Below, piece by piece: positions 60,311 through 64,000 of a stretch of DNA of 64,000 nt (its first letter is position 1; each line of letters opens with the position of its first letter). A program made the translations under genes and the position numbers. This DNA comes from Parus major. Its lineage: Eukaryota > Chordata > Aves > Passeriformes > Paridae. The stretch lies in contig NC_031769.1 in NCBI RefSeq assembly GCF_001522545.3, positions 127,193,896-127,257,895 on the forward strand. Direction: 5' to 3'. The notes under the pieces were generated by a model. That model made no database searches. It worked only from the letters and a program-made list of their open reading frames with translations, and was not told where the DNA came from.

Positions 60311-63300
60311 ATCAGAGATTTACCCAGATTCTGCAGAAATTATTTTGTGGGTAACTCTCAGAGCAGAGGAGAAGGAAGGAAGGGAGATGGAAGCATTCCT
60401 AATTAAATCCAAGAGTCACTCTTGAAAAGCATCAGCCCTTTTCCCTAAGCTTTCTTGCAGGACAGAGACCCTTACAAGCAGCAAGGGGGAGAGTCTCAGG
60501 AACCAATACTCTGTGAGGACATGGAAGGAGCAAAGCAATCTCCTCTGGTGTCAGGGATATGCTGTCTAATGGGAGCTTCTGCATGGAGCCCAGTCCTGAG
60601 AGTTGGGCTGGGGACTAGTGGGACTGAGGTGGGCCACTCATCACAGGATGAAGGGCTGCCACCTTGCCAGTGGAGCAATGCATTGAAGCCTCTCTCCAGC
60701 ATTGGACCAGCTGAAGAATATGTACTAGCTGAAGCAGACTGGGTTTCAGGCAACCGGGGAACTCAAACAAACCTAAACAAAAATCGTTTGGAGAAGGGGA
60801 AGGTAAGACAATCTCCTTTGTATATAAGGCACTTCTGGTTCTGTGCCTGTACAGGGAAGTAGGAGTTCACATGTGTGTGCCAGGAAACCAACTGGTATAA
60901 GGACTCTCCCAAGCATATAATGTACTTGTTTGGTGAGTTGTCATCCTTGTTTTAAAGTATTGGAGCAAGGATTGTACTTGGGTGATTGATTTTATCTAAA
61001 ATTATAGGTACCTTTCTATTACTACTACTAGAGCAGTAGAGATAGACTTGCTGATACACTCCAAGAAGCCTGAGAACTTGCTGATCTGTGTAACCAGGCA
61101 GCATCTTTCACACCCCAACTGCCCAGGCAGAGACTTCAGCTGGGGCAGGGAGTCAGGACCACCAGAGCCCAGAATAAGGATAGTCTCCAATCCACTGACT
61201 ATTTAGAGCAACTTAAGACTAAGGCTTTGTCCTGCAGGGAGCATTGGCTTCTCTTAAAGGTCAGTGCAACCTTGTTGTCTCTTCCTCAAATAGCAAAATA
61301 GCCATTGGCCATTCTGGTTTTGTACCTTTCCTTTCCAGCAGCCAGCGCAGCAGGACCAGGACAGCACAGACAATTCACCTGTAGGTGAGTGGGTGTCACA
61401 CATGACAGGGAGCATCCACCCCTGTGGGGAAGCACATCCCAGACCCATGCCCTTTCCACATTCTCCACTCCACTGTCGAATCAGCGTTCTGCACACAGTC
61501 TTTCCTAGCATGATGCCCACATGCCTTTTAACAGTACATCTCACAGGTGGTGTTTTGTGGCCATCACAAAAGACAGAGGCTGGAGGATGGAGGGGTGGGT
61601 TAAGAAAGAATTGCATCTGGTGGAGATGCAGTCCCTGGATGCATAGGAGGCAGAAGTGCATCCAAGAAGCTGGGTATATGTGCACAGGCTTACCAGGGTT
61701 CCCCTCGGGTCTTAGGAGGGCCAGGCAGCTCACAAGGGTGCTTCAATGTTTAAGTAGACTGAAATGACCTTTCTCTGACTGCAGAGGAAATACAGAGAAG
61801 AATGATCCACATGTTAGGTGTTTAACAACAGATTGAATCTGGGCCTCTACCTGAGCAGTGATGACAGCTTACTAGGTGAGAAGGAGAATCACAGCAGAGG
61901 AGACAGAGCTTTACATGATTTGAGCCATGAGTTCATTTGGGTAACAGGGGCCCTGGATGCCCAGAAAATAACAGAAAGATATCATCTCCATGGTACATTT
62001 TTTCTTTTAACTCTATCCCCTGACTTAAATTCTTTGCTCTTTGTCTATCCATTGATGTTGTAAAACATCATATTATGTGCTTAATTTATTAGGACATATT
62101 TAAAGGTGTGTCTATTTTAATACACAGGAGAGGTTGCTCTAGAAATTATGTGCACTGTTAGAATGATGGTAAAAGCAAGTGTACGGATTGTCATATTATC
62201 CTACACTCTCAATCTTGTGCCTATCAGAGAAACACCATCTAGGACACTTCATAGAGAAGCAATTCACTATAAAACTATCAAAAGATTAAAGTTTTCTGTG
62301 TTTTATTGCCTTTTGATACTGGAAGATTTGTTTATATCTTGGGAGGCCAACATGAGCTGTGATAGTTGCTCTGATGGTGCGTGGGATCTTAGGGCCCTGA
62401 GGTTTAACATCCCCACAAGCCAACACAGATAAGAGCAATCTGAGAAGACTCTGCTGTCATACAAGGAACCTGGAATAACAAAATCCAGGCAGTTTCTGCC
62501 TTTGTTTGAAGTGCTGAAGGAGTGCAGGTCAGAGCTATAAACAGGGAAGGGAGGAAGGATAAAACATTTCTGTCATTCCTTCAAAAGCTGTTGCTACTCA
62601 GAAAAATTTGAGTAACTTGAAAATTCTGTGCAATTTTTTCTTTTCTCTAAGCATATGGGCTCTTATTAGGTAGGCCAAAGACCTTTAATATCCAGCAGCA
62701 AGACAGGAATCCTGTGAGATTGGCAGTTGCATTCAGATAATATCTTTACCTTTTCTCTCCCCTTTCTAATTCACAGTAGTCTGCTTTCCAAAGCACTGTC
62801 ACAGACATACTGGATATGGCACAGAGTCTGACAGACCCTGCTCATACACAGCAAAACTCCTTAACCAGGTTTCCAGGTCTCAGATAAATCCCTCCTAAGC
62901 TTCCCCATTTCCATCTTTTGCCACTTCCAAGCTCACACAGAGTCCTCATCTGAAGGATGCTAAAGCCAGTTGTAGTCCTTTTCTGGCACTGACATGGGGC
63001 ATAGCTGTGCCTTTGTGTTATGCTGCTCTCTCTTCAAACAACTTACATATGGTGAGAAAACACCCTTCCTCAACTTTATAATGATTGAGAGCTGCTCCTC
63101 TCTTATATTACAGGCACACTTGGGCTGTGTCCTAAGGCTTTTTCCATGCTGTGAATGAAGCACCAGATGACATGAGCACCCAACTTCAAAAGGAAGTGAT
63201 CCGTGAGAAAAACAGAAAAATAATACAAAGCTTCCTGTGGGCAAGTCTGCATAATTTTTGTTTAAAACTCAAGATTTCTAATTTATAACACTTATGAAAT

Positions 63301-64000
63301 TGAAAAATTAACTTTATTTTTTGAAGTGCCTATTTTGAAGCAATTTAATTACTTGCTTCTACAACAAGTATACAATGGGTTTGTTCTCTTATCATGCATC
63401 CTTTTCCAACCAAGGCACAGAGTTGAAAAGATTAGGATAACCAAGATTCCTGGGCAAGGTCAGTGCATCTCAGCAGTACCTTCACTACTCATTGCGCCAA
63501 GACCAGCACAAAGCCTGGAAAATAGTTCCTGTGTTAGGAACTGAACAGAGGTTTGGAGGCTGACTGCCCTTACAGCCTGAGTTTTAGGACAGCAGGATAG
63601 TGCTCACATAGCTGCTGTTCCAGCATTGCAGATCAAATGATGCTCTCCTGAACGAATTGCTGAGCCAGTGGGCTAGTGGTTTCAACACAAAGTCAAATGG
63701 AACTTCTTGCCAACAACAGGCAAAGTAATGAGGATATATGTTTTCACAATGTGCTATTCCATTTTGATGAACAATCCATCAAGCTCTTGTTACAGTCCTT
63801 TCCATAATCTCCCCCAAAACCTGATATACTTGGGAGAATTTGCAGAAGAAAAGCTCTAGCTTTTATACAATCAAAACAATATCCCAAAACACTTTCAGCT
63901 TGAACCTTTCTCAATTACTGCTGTGGAGTGTTGCGTGGAGGGAAGGCTCTAATAAGCTGGGCCAGACCATTTTGGTTTATAAAGGTCAATGCCATCACCT

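Larger units (their letters stand above)
53669..64000. other. Unique non-coding DNA to the window end
   Basis: No gene or young repeat is recognised in about 10 kb. Open frames of up to 159 codons (61,254-61,733 minus) and 150 codons (57,220-57,672 minus) carry no recognisable motif. Near 57,000 both strands offer a small open, splice-flanked segment, and they contradict one another. A 13-bp duplication lies at 58,437-58,461, and a relic of an old repeat at 60,265-60,310. Confidence 0.55.

Noticed and set aside
61254..61733. 159-codon open frame, minus strand
   Set aside because: No motif recognised. Overlapping open frames occur on both strands, which suggests locally low stop-codon density and not coding.
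1..64000. CRISPR array, operon, tRNA/rRNA genes, prokaryotic mobile elements
   Set aside because: No regularly spaced direct repeats, no dense gene clusters and no cloverleaf-like segments were seen. The repeats present are typical of a bird genome.

Overview
This 64 kb window looks like vertebrate nuclear DNA from a bird, most likely a songbird or another neoavian. The evidence is a set of CR1 retrotransposon tails of the avian type, a solitary retroviral LTR whose 3' end matches a family common in songbird genomes, and a fragment of a second avian endogenous-retrovirus family. The DNA is AT-rich, has no long open reading frame, no operon-like layout, few CpGs and few recent repeats. That pattern fits a gene desert or very large introns on a macrochromosome. 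I found no intact protein-coding gene, tRNA, rRNA, CRISPR array or CpG-island promoter. Most open frames of 60-170 codons appear to be chance ones.

Layout. 1-9,480 is unique AT-rich DNA with two short CTG runs and stretches that look like conserved non-coding sequence. 9,530-9,800 is a CR1 tail. A perfect 46-bp tandem duplication lies at 11,260-11,351 and an imperfect 51-bp one at 15,428-15,512. A second CR1 tail is at 17,985-18,140. 18,150-33,240 is unique DNA with a CA microsatellite. 33,241-33,736 is the best-preserved CR1; it still encodes the end of its reverse-transcriptase protein. It abuts a solo LTR at about 33,737-34,306 that keeps a TATA box and a polyadenylation signal. 39,618-39,900 is an old endogenous-retrovirus fragment, followed by an old CR1 piece at 40,075-40,215. 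An ancient CR1/L3-like 3' end is at 47,170-47,440 and a MIR/L2-like relic at 53,515-53,640. Four short relics of an old amniote repeat are scattered at 8,190, 38,320, 40,605 and 60,265.

Possible genes. Three minus-strand segments look like exons because a strong splice acceptor is followed by an open, codon-like reading frame: 39,454-39,554 (with stop codon and a downstream ATTAAA), 49,824-49,927 and 50,226-50,373. A 38-nt micro-exon-like segment lies at 1,880-1,917. None matches a protein I recognise, and the reading phases of the 50 kb pair do not join. They are leads, not genes. I saw no evidence for a new biological system. The most useful leads are the exon-like segments, the CR1/LTR junction, and the stretches with a regulatory look at 1.7-2.3 kb, 20.0-20.3 kb and 38.4-38.6 kb.
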